Below, in pieces: positions 31,785 to 39,465 of a stretch of 41,772 nt of DNA. Made by a program: the position numbers and the translations under genes. The notes beneath the pieces were generated by a model, which saw only the letters and a list, made by a program, of their open reading frames with translations, was not told where the DNA came from and searched no databases. Every line of letters starts with the position of its first letter. Position 1 is the stretch's first letter. Source of the stretch: Streptomyces sp. S3(2020) (GTDB lineage: Bacteria; Actinomycetota; Actinomycetes; Streptomycetales; Streptomycetaceae); NCBI RefSeq assembly GCF_013044505.1, contig NZ_JABERD010000077.1, positions 1 through 41,772 on the forward strand, given 5' to 3'.

Positions 31785-33014
31785 TCAGGCCGAGTTCTGG
31801 ACGGGGGCGCTCTCCGCGACCGCGCGCCATACCTCCGCGCTGAGGTCCGGCATCCGTGCCGCCTGCACGTCGGCGGCCAGTTCCCTCAGGCGGTGGTCCG
31901 CCTCGGGGTCGCCGGCGTAGTTGGCGAGGAGTTCCTGGAGCAGTCTGAAGCGAATCTGGTCCCGGTACGTCAGCAGGTGCACATCGCCCTCGCCGGCCGC
32001 GACGAGTTCGGCGGAGTGTTCCATGCTCCCCTGCCGGTAGGCCAGTTGGGCCTTGAGGAGGAGCAGTTCCTGTACGTTCCTCGGCGCACCGGCGAGCTTG
32101 AGCGCGGGTTCCACCTCGGTCAGCAGGGCCTCGGCCCGGTCGAGGCGGGGCGGTAGGGACTGGAGCGAGAGGCTTGCGGCGGCCAGTCTGAGGCGCATCC
32201 ACAAGGTGAGTTCCTCGCGGCTGTCCAGAGCCGCGAGCGCCCGCTCGATGAACTCGAAGGCCTGGCTGAAGTTGCCTTGCCTGGCCCGGACGGTGGACGC
32301 GGTCCAGTAGGCCTCGGCGGCGAGCGCCCCCTCGCCGTGCGGCAGGCTCTCGCACACTTCGGTGCTGAGGGCGGCCGCTTCCGCGAGGTTGCCGAGTTCC
32401 GCCTCGGCGGAGATGAGCAGGAGCTTGGCGCGGACGAGATCCGCGGTCAGTACGCGCAGTTGGTGCCGCCGGGTGAGCTCCAGCGCTTCCTGGGCGGAGC
32501 GCCGGGCACCCTCCATGTCGCCGAGGTTGCGGCAACATCGGGCGATGCGTTGCAGCACGTAGACGTGGAGTGCCGGGCGGTTCAGCTCGCGGCTCATCAC
32601 CTCCAGTTTCTCCAGGACGGCGCACTCCTCCTGGAACTCGCCGAGTGCCGAGTGCTGGCGGGCGAAAAGGTCGAGGGCCTCCCAGCGCGTTGTGGCGTCC
32701 ACGTCGATGGCGGTGCTCAGCGCGTCGTTGAGAAGGTCGCGGACCTCTCCGTCACGCTCGCCCTGCGGTCGTGAGGAGAGGGTCATGACCAGGTCGGCCA
32801 GATCGTTCTCGGAGTATCGGGCGAAGCTTTCGGCGGGCACGTCCAGTTGCTCGGCCAGGTACGCCACGGCACGGTCGGTCGGGGGGCGTGCTCCGGATTC
32901 GAGCCTGGACAGGTATGCGGCCGACATTCCGGGTCCGGTCAGCTCCGACTGCGACTTGCCCTGCTGCAGTCGCAACTGACGCAGGCGTCGGCCGAAGCTC
33001 GGCTGCTCCAGCAT
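31785..33014 (-). CDS. XRE-TPR regulator, RRNPP-like peptide receptor candidate
   Basis: A 409-residue protein. Residues 7-60 form an XRE helix-turn-helix (FGRRLRQLRLQQGKSQSEL, GMSAAYLSRLESGARPPTD). From about residue 100 to 395 it is all helical TPR-type repeats (ALDLFARQHSALGEFQEECA, VLQRIARCCRNLGDMEGARR, AEAYWTASTVRARQGNFSQA, LLLKAQLAYRQGSMEHSAEL). HTH plus a long TPR superhelix is the RRNPP design (Rgg, PlcR, NprR, PrgX), in which the TPR groove binds a secreted, re-imported peptide. The gene directly upstream on the same strand encodes a 46-residue secreted peptide, and both promoters carry TTGCCA elements. The ATG at 33014 opens the family's usual N-terminus; a hairpin follows the stop. 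Other XRE-TPR proteins in streptomycetes have no known ligand, so the receptor role is inference. Confidence 0.85.
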   Translation of the reverse strand: MLEQPSFGRRLRQLRLQQGKSQSELTGPGMSAAYLSRLESGARPPTDRAVAYLAEQLDVPAESFARYSENDLADLVMTLSSRPQGERDGEVRDLLNDALSTAIDVDATTRWEALDLFARQHSALGEFQEECAVLEKLEVMSRELNRPALHVYVLQRIARCCRNLGDMEGARRSAQEALELTRRHQLRVLTADLVRAKLLLISAEAELGNLAEAAALSTEVCESLPHGEGALAAEAYWTASTVRARQGNFSQAFEFIERALAALDSREELTLWMRLRLAAASLSLQSLPPRLDRAEALLTEVEPALKLAGAPRNVQELLLLKAQLAYRQGSMEHSAELVAAGEGDVHLLTYRDQIRFRLLQELLANYAGDPEADHRLRELAADVQAARMPDLSAEVWRAVAESAPVQNSA

Positions 33015-33131
33015 GAGTGGATCCGTCCTCGAGGGTGATGATCACGATGAGCCAGCGGCGCCCCGCACAGGCGCGTATGGCCCCAGAAGGCACTCAAGGG
33101 GGAGCCGCCTCGGCGACTCCCCCTGCGCTTG

Positions 33132-33163
33132 AGTATGGCAAATCTTGTCTATGTTTGGCAAGA
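33132..33163 (-). promoter_or_regulatory. Promoter of the XRE-TPR gene with two TTGCCA boxes
   Basis: On the minus strand TTGCCA (33161-33156) is a -35 and CATACT (33137-33132) a -10, with an 18-base spacer. A second TTGCCA (33141-33136) overlaps the -10 exactly 20 bases away, two helical turns. The same element occurs in the promoter of the peptide gene, so one regulator could bind both, probably the XRE-TPR protein itself. Confidence 0.55.
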
Positions 33164-33188
33164 CTGCGTTTTACCCGACTTTGACCCG

Positions 33189-33329
33189 TCAGGGCCAGTC
33201 TATGACATCCGCGACCAGGGCCGATGAGGTGCTCACGGACGCCTGCGCGGAGGCATGACCGGACGCGTGTCCCGCGGGGAGGAACAGGAAGAGCGCCAGG
33301 GCAGCCAGTCCGCCGGTGAGAATCTTCAC
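33189..33329 (-). CDS. Secreted signal-peptide candidate (46 aa)
   Basis: A GTG start with AGGA nine bases upstream (AAAGGATCGATCATC) opens a 46-codon frame: MKILTGGLAALALFLFLPAG, then HASGHASAQASVSTSSALV and ADVIDWP. It has a positively charged start, a hydrophobic core (LAALALFLFLP) and a signal-peptidase I site (AQA before SVST), so the product should be exported, leaving a mature tail of about 16 residues ending VADVIDWP. It has no cysteine and no RiPP leader motif. It sits 175 bases upstream of the XRE-TPR gene on the same strand and downstream of the ATP-grasp operon. In RRNPP systems the signal is the C-terminal end of just such a short secreted precursor. Function is inferred; a structural or antimicrobial peptide is an alternative. 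Confidence 0.7.
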   Translation of the reverse strand: MKILTGGLAALALFLFLPAGHASGHASAQASVSTSSALVADVIDWP

Positions 33330-33448
33330 GATGATCGATCCTTTGCCTTGTTGCCAGGTTGAACGGGATGGATGCGATCACCGTTGACCGCGGGCAAGAG
33401 GCACTCCAGAGGTGGCCATCTCCCCCGTGTGACCCGCCTGATGTCATC

Positions 33449-33500
33449 AAGCTAACCCCGACCCAACGCGTTGGCAAGCCTTGACAAGAGTTGGCAACTA
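33449..33500 (-). promoter_or_regulatory. Promoter of the peptide gene with three phased boxes
   Basis: Read on the plus strand, TTGGCAAGCC, TTGACAAGAG and TTGGCAACTA follow head to tail (33471-33500), giving three copies of TTGRCAA at exactly 10-bp spacing. On the minus strand the first is TTGCCA (33477-33472), which serves as a -35, with TAGCTT (33454-33449) as a -10 and a 17-base spacer. The other two boxes lie upstream on the same helix face, the position of an activator. Confidence 0.6.
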
Positions 33501-33576
33501 TCGGCTGTTCACCTCGTCATCGCTTAGACGCTCCCCGCCATCCACATCTTCCTCATCGCCAGGTCCGGTCCGCCGG

Positions 33577-34272
33577 TCACGGATAGAGGCGGCGCTCGTA
33601 GTCGGCCCCGTACCGCTCTTCGAGCACCTCAAGGGGTACGTCCCTCCACTCCGTGCTCCTGGCGATGAGCGCTCTGGACGGCGCGGCCTGCGGCGTCCAG
33701 GACTCGGGGTCCCAGACGCCGGCCCGCATGAACGACTTCGCACAGTGGAAGTAGGCCTCCTCGACGTCCACCAGAAGCGCCAGTTTCGGCCGATTGCCCT
33801 TGACGACCATTTCGTCCAGCAGCGCCGGCGAACGGACCAGCCGCGCCCGGCCGTTGACCCGCAGAGTGTCGCCCCGCCCCGGAATCACGAAGATCATTCC
33901 GATGTGCGGGTTCTGCAGGACGTTGCGCCAGCTGTCGAGTCTCCGGTTGCCCGGCCGGTCCGGCACCGCCAGCGTCGAGTCGTCGAGGACCTGCACGAAG
34001 CCCGCCGGATCGCCCTTCGGGGACACGTCACAGGTGCCGTCCGCGGCCGCCGTCGCGATCAGCACCAGTGGCGTGTGCCGGATCCACGCCCGCTCGAACT
34101 CGCCCAGCCGCCGGGTCGCCTTGCTGAAGACCACCGGGTTCGCCTCGCCGATCAGGCTGCGCAGTTCCTCCTCGGACGTGATCTCGACATGGTCGTGGTC
34201 CGCCGGGACATCGGACCCCGGCACGGCCGGATCCGGTCGCGGTGCGGGGCGCGCCCGGTCACTCGGGGGCAT
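33577..34272 (-). CDS. PPOX-type flavoprotein (MSMEG_1061 subfamily)
   Basis: A 231-residue FMN-dependent PPOX protein. It has a family N-terminus with EELRSLIGEANPVVFSKATR, LVLIATAAADGTCDVSPKGD, the FVQVLDDSTLAVPDRPGNRR core (FMN phosphate contact), IGMIFVIPGRGDTLRVNGRA, and a C-terminus with a helical cap ending ERRLYP. The ATG at 34272 overlaps the end of the upstream ATP-grasp gene by 14 bases. It is the last gene of the ATP-grasp operon, where it would oxidise or reduce the peptide product or protect against its reactive form. Members of this subfamily are uncharacterised in most genomes, so the role is inference. Confidence 0.85.
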   Translation of the reverse strand: MPPSDRARPAPRPDPAVPGSDVPADHDHVEITSEEELRSLIGEANPVVFSKATRRLGEFERAWIRHTPLVLIATAAADGTCDVSPKGDPAGFVQVLDDSTLAVPDRPGNRRLDSWRNVLQNPHIGMIFVIPGRGDTLRVNGRARLVRSPALLDEMVVKGNRPKLALLVDVEEAYFHCAKSFMRAGVWDPESWTPQAAPSRALIARSTEWRDVPLEVLEERYGADYERRLYP

Positions 34273-35503
34273 CGGCCGGCACCTCCGTGCGGACGACGAC
34301 GGCCGCGCCGGTCTTCTCGCACAGCGCGAGCGCGGCGTCCGCGTCGGGCCCCACGGCGACCACCTGCCCGATCCGGTCCCAGCTGGAGCGCAGTGGCCGT
34401 ACGGTGTCGCCGACGGCGACGTCGAGGGCGAGGGTCAGTACGTCCGCCTGCTCCGCGGCCTCCGCCAGCCCCTCCACCGCCGTCACCGTGCCCGGCTCCG
34501 CGCTCAGGAAGCGGGTCGCCGCGGCCTGCCGCAGCGCGGGTCGGGTCTCCAGCGCCGGCAGTGTGCCGCTCGCCCAGGCGACGGTGTAACGCTCGATGTC
34601 GAAGCCGTACGCCGCCTCCACCAGGTCCCGGATGCGGTCGCCGCCCGGCCGGTTGTGCGACTCGATCACCCGGGGTCCCCGGTCCGAGAGCCGCACCTCC
34701 GTGTGGCTCGGGCCCTCGCGGAGCGCGATCGCGTCGAGGAAGGTCCGCACACAGCGCTCGATCGCGCGGGCCGCGTCCGGGTCCACCCGTGCGGGGACGA
34801 CATGGCCGAGTTCCACGAAGTTGTCGGACGTCAGCTTCTCGGTGATCGCCACGATCACATGTCGGCCGGCGAAGGTGAAGGCCTCGACACTGAACTCCGG
34901 TCCGTCGATGTACTCCTCCATGATGAACCGTTCTATAGGGAACGCCGAGGCGAACTGGTGCTCCACCCCGCGCAGTCCTCTGGCGGTCTCCCAGACGCCG
35001 TCGAGTTCCGCCTCGTCCGCGACCAGTTGGAGGCCGAGGCTGGCGATGCCGTCCACCGGTTTCACGATGAAGGGGTATCCGTGGGCCGTCGCGAACCGGT
35101 CGAGGCTCTCCCTGCCGTCGAGTTCCTCGGCGGCGACGGTGATCTCCGGTGCCGTAGCGGCGAGGTGGCGGCGCATCCGGAGCTTGTCCCGCAGCAGCAG
35201 GGTCACCTCGTGGGAGACACCGCCGAGCCCCAGCAGGTCGTTGATGCGGGCGGCGGGTTCCACCCCGGCCTCGCTCGTCGTCACGGCGGCCGTGAAGCCG
35301 TACACCTGATGGGCCGTGGTGATCAGGGGCTCGAGTATGTCCCAGTCCCGGTAGTCGACCAGCAGCGCGGCCTCCACCAGCTTGGCGTGCTCCGCGAGGA
35401 ACAGCTCGGGGCGCTGCAGGAGGACGACCTCGTATCCCTGTTCCTTGGCTTTGCGGACGTTCTCGATGCGTCCGCCGACGATCAGGACGCGCTGTCGGGA
35501 CAT
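34259..35503 (-). CDS. ATP-grasp ligase B1
   Basis: A 414-residue ATP-grasp protein. The N-terminus is MSRQRVLIVGGRIENVRKAK; the ATP-binding lysine lies in YPFIVKPVDGIASLGLQLVA (about residue 145), the hinge in RFIMEEYIDGPEFSVEAFTF, and the metal site in PRVIESHNRPGGDRIRDLV (about residue 278). HTEVRLSDRG supplies the preceding acidic residue. These match carboxylate-amine ligases that form peptide bonds. The ATG at 35503 has GAGGAG upstream. It is separated by 53 bases from ligase B2 and overlaps the PPOX gene, so it is the sixth gene of the operon. It shares about the same length and motif spacing with B2, B3 and A2, consistent with one subfamily used for successive couplings. Confidence 0.9.
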   Translation of the reverse strand: MSRQRVLIVGGRIENVRKAKEQGYEVVLLQRPELFLAEHAKLVEAALLVDYRDWDILEPLITTAHQVYGFTAAVTTSEAGVEPAARINDLLGLGGVSHEVTLLLRDKLRMRRHLAATAPEITVAAEELDGRESLDRFATAHGYPFIVKPVDGIASLGLQLVADEAELDGVWETARGLRGVEHQFASAFPIERFIMEEYIDGPEFSVEAFTFAGRHVIVAITEKLTSDNFVELGHVVPARVDPDAARAIERCVRTFLDAIALREGPSHTEVRLSDRGPRVIESHNRPGGDRIRDLVEAAYGFDIERYTVAWASGTLPALETRPALRQAAATRFLSAEPGTVTAVEGLAEAAEQADVLTLALDVAVGDTVRPLRSSWDRIGQVVAVGPDADAALALCEKTGAAVVVRTEVPADAPE

Positions 35504-35556
35504 GGAACTCCTCGCTCGGATGGGGGTGTTGAGATGGCTCGGCGGGTACGGGGCGG

Positions 35557-36804
35557 TCACGCGCCGGGGGCGGGTGCGGGAGCTGTGTCTATCTCCACCA
35601 CGGCCTCGGTGACCAACCGCTGGGCCAGCAGGCGCAGTTCCTGCCCGGTCGGGCATTCGAGCACCGCCCAGGCCAGGCGGTCGCCGGAGTTCTGCGCGGG
35701 GCGCACCTGCGCGCCGGGGGCGAGGCGGGCGTCGTGCTTGGCGACCTGGGGACTGCCTGCCCACGCGGCGAGGCCGAGGGTGGTGAGCCGGCCCGCTTCC
35801 GGCGCCGACAGGAAGAGGCTGCCGGCGGCGCGCACCGGCTCCGGCGGCGTGGCCGGAACCTCGCCGAGTGCGAGGCGCAGACAGGCGGCGAAGACGTCGA
35901 AGTCGTGGGCGCGGGCGACGAGTTCCATGATGTGGTCGCCCGGGGTACGGACGGCCACCTCCATGATCACCAGATCGTGGTCCGCGCGCGCCCGGAACTC
36001 CAGGTGGACGATGCCGGTGACGAGGTTCAGCGCCGCTACGACGCCTGCGCACAGCTGGTCAGCGGCCTTTCGGAGGAGGGGACGGTCCACGCCGTAGCCG
36101 GCCTCGTGGAACAGCTCGACGAAGTACGGCGGGCCGCTGGTCTCCTTGCGGGTCAGGTTGGTGAACAGGAGCCGGCCCTGGTGCACCAGCGCCTCCACGC
36201 TGTACTCCTGGCCCTCCACGTACTCCTCGACCAGCAGCGGGCCCTCGCTCTCCCGCCTGGCCACCACGTCGTCCCACTCCGCGACGCTCGAGATCCGCTC
36301 CACGCCCTGACTGCCCTGCAACGACACGGGTTTCACCACGACGGGCAGCCGGGCGAGCGCCCACTCGCGCTGGTCGGACAGCCTTAGTGTGTGCCGGTGC
36401 CCGGGCTGTGGCAGGCCCGCGCGGTGGAACTCGGCGCGCTGAAAGGCCTTGTTGCGGGAGACGGTCGCGGCGTCGAGGCCGGGGCCCGGCAGTCCGAGGC
36501 GGTGCTGCACCATGGCCGCGGCCATGACGTGGGCCTCCGCGAAGGCCCACACGGCGTCCGGAGTGAGCCGGCCGGCCAGGGTCATGGCCGGGGAGAGCCA
36601 GCTCTCGTCCCGGGTCGCGGTCTCCTCCGCCACCGGTTCGAAGTCCACGATGCACGGGAAACGCCCGGTCAGGGCGGCGCGCCGGGCGCGTGTCTCGACG
36701 ATGCCCACGCGCAGGCCCGCTTCCTGGGCCGCGTGCAGGTAACCCTCGGCCATGACGCCCGCGCCGATCAGGAGGACGGTCTGCTGCTGTCGTGTGTCTG
36801 TCAT
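35557..36804 (-). CDS. ATP-grasp ligase B2
   Basis: A 415-residue ATP-grasp protein. The N-terminus is TVLLIGAGVMAEGYLHAAQE; the lysine segment is LPVVVKPVSLQGSQGVERI, the hinge LLVEEYVEGQEYSVEALVHQ, and the metal/phosphate region HLEFRARADHDLVIMEVAVR then TPGDHIMELVARAHDF. The canonical ExNxRxGG is changed to EVAVRTPGD, as in A2 (ETGARLPGD), which suggests that these two share substrate type or geometry. The ATG at 36804 overlaps the condensation-domain stop as ATGA, with GGAG upstream; longer frames are out-of-phase readings of the condensation gene. Confidence 0.9.
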   Translation of the reverse strand: MTDTRQQQTVLLIGAGVMAEGYLHAAQEAGLRVGIVETRARRAALTGRFPCIVDFEPVAEETATRDESWLSPAMTLAGRLTPDAVWAFAEAHVMAAAMVQHRLGLPGPGLDAATVSRNKAFQRAEFHRAGLPQPGHRHTLRLSDQREWALARLPVVVKPVSLQGSQGVERISSVAEWDDVVARRESEGPLLVEEYVEGQEYSVEALVHQGRLLFTNLTRKETSGPPYFVELFHEAGYGVDRPLLRKAADQLCAGVVAALNLVTGIVHLEFRARADHDLVIMEVAVRTPGDHIMELVARAHDFDVFAACLRLALGEVPATPPEPVRAAGSLFLSAPEAGRLTTLGLAAWAGSPQVAKHDARLAPGAQVRPAQNSGDRLAWAVLECPTGQELRLLAQRLVTEAVVEIDTAPAPAPGA

Positions 36805-38180
36805 GGTGCTCCGTACGTTGTCAGGAGGTCTTCCAGGTCGGCCAGCCAGTGTTCGGCCCAGCGGGCGGGCCGGACATCCGTGTCGATCTGGAGGAGCAGC
36901 CGCATGCCCGAGTCGTCGACATCGGCGCTGAGGTAGTGGGCGGACTGCCAGAGCATGACGCTGTCCACCCAGGCGCTCTCGGCGTCGGCCGCGGCCCGGC
37001 GCAGCTCTTCGGCGTCGGTCTCCCGGAGGGGCAGCGAGGTCGCCCGCGGGCGGTAGTTGAGGGTCGGGGCGCCGTCCAGCCGTATACCCCGCTCCTTCTC
37101 CACCGTGGCGCGCAGTTCCGCCAGGGCGGCGGGCGGGCAGGGGCCGGCCCCGTAGGCGCGCAGGGAGGCGGACGCGGTGCGGCGCACCAGTTCCGCGAAG
37201 GACGCGTCCCGCGTGTCCACACAGCACAGCACCGGCTGGGAGCAGGGCACGACGGCGTCCACGGTCTCCGGGCGCAGCCTGTTCGCGGAGATCAGCTGGA
37301 CGACGCCGTAGCGCTCGCCGGATCGTGCCGCGTCGACGGCCAGTACGGCCGCGGTGAGGACGGAGGCGGGGCTCTCCCCGGTGCGGGCCGCCACGGCGCC
37401 CACGGCGAGGTCGAGTGCGGCCGACCTCCGGCGCAGGAAGCGGAACCGCTCGCCGGTGGCCGAAGGGCCGGCACCGGTGGGGGCCGCGGGCATGCGCCGC
37501 AGTGTCTGCTCGGCGTGCCGCAGCGCTCGTCGAGGGGTGCGGCTCGCCTCGGCCTCGGCCAGCTCTCGTGGTTGCAGTGCCTCGACGGCACAGCCGGGTG
37601 CGGTCCGTGCGACGGGGTCGGCCCGCGCGCACCGGGCGACCAGGAACGCGCCGACCGGCAGCAGCGCGAAGGCGTCCACGGCGACATGGCTGAAGGCCAG
37701 GGCGAGGAAGCGGGGCCCTTCCCCGGTGCCGATCAGGGCGGCCCGCAGCGGCCATTCCTCGACGACGTCGAAGGGGCGGCGGGCGAGGTCCGCGAGCACG
37801 GCCTCGGCCGCCGCCCGGACGTCGTGGTCCGTGGCGGGCGCCGTGACCTCGTGCACCGCCACGTCCAACGAGCCCTGGCGGTGCACGTACTGGCCGGGAG
37901 GGACGGTCCGTGTCACCCGGCTGCGCAGGCTCTCGTAGCGCTCGACGAGCTCGCGCAGCGCGGTCGTGGCCTCCTTCTCATCCGTGCCGGCGATGAGGGG
38001 ATAGAGCCGGGTGATGGCCAGGCTGCGGCCGTGCGGGCGGGCCGCGTCCAGTTCCGCCAGGTAGTACTGCTGACTCCAGGTCAGTGGGGCCGGGCCGGTG
38101 CCGCCCGCCGTGAAGGGCACGGACACCGTGTGGCGGGGGGCCGCTCCGGCCGGGCTCGCCGGCCCGTGCTCGGGCACCAT
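36801..38180 (-). CDS. Stand-alone condensation-domain protein
   Basis: A 459-residue protein with the fold of NRPS condensation domains and no adenylation or carrier domain. The active-site motif HxxxD lies in LALAFSHVAVDAFALLP (His 165, Asp 169; the usual final Gly is Ala). The N-terminus TWSQQYYLAELD corresponds to the C1 motif (SxAQxR/MWLL), and later parts are TLNYRPRATSLPLRETDAEE and SVMLWQSAHYLSADVDDSG. It should form an amide or ester between two activated or carrier-free acceptors; with no carrier protein in the window the donor is unclear. It lies between ATP-grasps B3 and B2, with an ATGA overlap to B2 and a 5-base gap from B3, so it belongs to the same pathway. Confidence 0.8.
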   Translation of the reverse strand: MVPEHGPASPAGAAPRHTVSVPFTAGGTGPAPLTWSQQYYLAELDAARPHGRSLAITRLYPLIAGTDEKEATTALRELVERYESLRSRVTRTVPPGQYVHRQGSLDVAVHEVTAPATDHDVRAAAEAVLADLARRPFDVVEEWPLRAALIGTGEGPRFLALAFSHVAVDAFALLPVGAFLVARCARADPVARTAPGCAVEALQPRELAEAEASRTPRRALRHAEQTLRRMPAAPTGAGPSATGERFRFLRRRSAALDLAVGAVAARTGESPASVLTAAVLAVDAARSGERYGVVQLISANRLRPETVDAVVPCSQPVLCCVDTRDASFAELVRRTASASLRAYGAGPCPPAALAELRATVEKERGIRLDGAPTLNYRPRATSLPLRETDAEELRRAAADAESAWVDSVMLWQSAHYLSADVDDSGMRLLLQIDTDVRPARWAEHWLADLEDLLTTYGAP

Positions 38181-38185
38181 GCCGA

Positions 38186-39454
38186 CTAGGCCCCCTCGGC
38201 GCCGGCGCCGGCGGGCGACCAGACGAAGGTGAGCTCCCCGCCCGCCGCGTGCGCCCGTCCGAGGGCCTCGTCCCGGTCGGCCCCCTCGGCGATGATCCAG
38301 GCCGCGCGGTCCCGGTTGGAGCCGTTGGCCTCGTAGGTCATGCCCGCCTGCACTCCGGGGCGCAGGTGCACCTCGTGGACGCCCTTGACGGCCTTCGCCT
38401 CCGGCATGCCGTCGATGGCGTCGAGACGGCCACTGCGCCGCAGCATCAGGAAGTGGATCGCGGCCGTACGGTCGCAGCGCAGGGTCAGATCGGGGGTGCC
38501 GCCGAGGAGCGCGATCATGTGCAGGCGGCACATGTCGACGCCGCTGGCGATCCGGACGGCCTCGGGGATGCGGTCGCCCGCGATCCGGCCGTTGACCTCG
38601 ATGACCCGGGCGTCGGTGCCGTCCGCGGTGAGCTTCAGTTCCACGTGCGAGGGACCCCAGGTGACACCGATCGCCCGCACCGCCTGCTCGGCCTTGTCGA
38701 CCAGGAGCCGTTCGCGTTCGGGCGACAGGGCTGCGGGGAAGACGTGCCCCATCTCCAGGAACAGCGGCGGCTCGCTGCCGATCTTCTCGGTGAGGCCGAG
38801 GACCTTGCCGTGCACGATCTCGGCCGAGTACTCGGCGCCCGGCACGCACTCCTCCACGACCACCTTCGGGGTCACCGTGTGCCCGAGGTACTCGCCGAGT
38901 TCCATGACCTGGCCGGTGATCGCGGCGACGTCCTCGGCCGAGTCGCAGCGGCGTACGAAGAGACTGCCCGTCAGATCCAGCGGCTTGACGACCACGGGGT
39001 AGCCGATGGCCTCGGCGGCGGCCACCGCCTGCGCGGGGGAATCGGCGACCTGGAAGAGCGGGTTGAGACCCGGGGTGCCCGCCATGGCCTCGCGCATCGC
39101 CGCCTTGGAGCGGCAGATCGCCACCGCCTCGGGGTCCGGGCCGGCCAGGCCCAGTCGGGCGGCGACCGCCGCGCCCGTGTCGCAGTAGTACTCGTACACG
39201 GACGTCACGCCGATCACCTCGCCCTGCGTGGCGAGTTCGCGGCAGAAGTCCACGACGGCGTCGACGGAGTCCACGTCACAGGCGCGGATCTCCACGCCGA
39301 GTTCGGCGTAGTCGTGCAGCAGGGAGGGGTGCAGCGCTGCCGGGTCGGCGGCGACGATGATCGGTGTGACGCCTTGTTCCAGCAGGTAGCGGGCACAGTC
39401 CTGGCCCGCGCCGGTCCACGGCGAGTCGATGAAGACCACGAAACGGGAAGGCAT
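38186..39454 (-). CDS. ATP-grasp ligase B3
   Basis: A 422-residue ATP-grasp protein. The N-terminus is MPSRFVVFIDSPWTGAGQDC, the lysine segment IGYPVVVKPLDLTGSLFVRR, the hinge KVVVEECVPGAEYSAEIVHG, and the metal site ARVIEVNGRIAGDRIPEAV (near residue 300) with HVELKLTADG before it. The EVNGRIAGD motif is closest to the canonical one among the five ligases here. The ATG at 39454 has GGAG upstream and lies 11 bases after the MFS stop; the stop is TAG at 38186, 5 bases before the condensation gene. First ligase of the operon and therefore possibly the first coupling step, though gene order need not match reaction order. Confidence 0.9.
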   Translation of the reverse strand: MPSRFVVFIDSPWTGAGQDCARYLLEQGVTPIIVAADPAALHPSLLHDYAELGVEIRACDVDSVDAVVDFCRELATQGEVIGVTSVYEYYCDTGAAVAARLGLAGPDPEAVAICRSKAAMREAMAGTPGLNPLFQVADSPAQAVAAAEAIGYPVVVKPLDLTGSLFVRRCDSAEDVAAITGQVMELGEYLGHTVTPKVVVEECVPGAEYSAEIVHGKVLGLTEKIGSEPPLFLEMGHVFPAALSPERERLLVDKAEQAVRAIGVTWGPSHVELKLTADGTDARVIEVNGRIAGDRIPEAVRIASGVDMCRLHMIALLGGTPDLTLRCDRTAAIHFLMLRRSGRLDAIDGMPEAKAVKGVHEVHLRPGVQAGMTYEANGSNRDRAAWIIAEGADRDEALGRAHAAGGELTFVWSPAGAGAEGA

Positions 39455-39465
39455 GATTGCTCCAT

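Noticed and set aside
33189..33329. The small secreted peptide as a RiPP precursor for the TldD-containing operon
   Set aside because: It has a Sec-type signal peptide, no Cys, Ser/Thr-rich core or recognisable leader motif, and lies after the operon. Signal-peptide role is the better fit, but RiPP origin is not strictly excluded.
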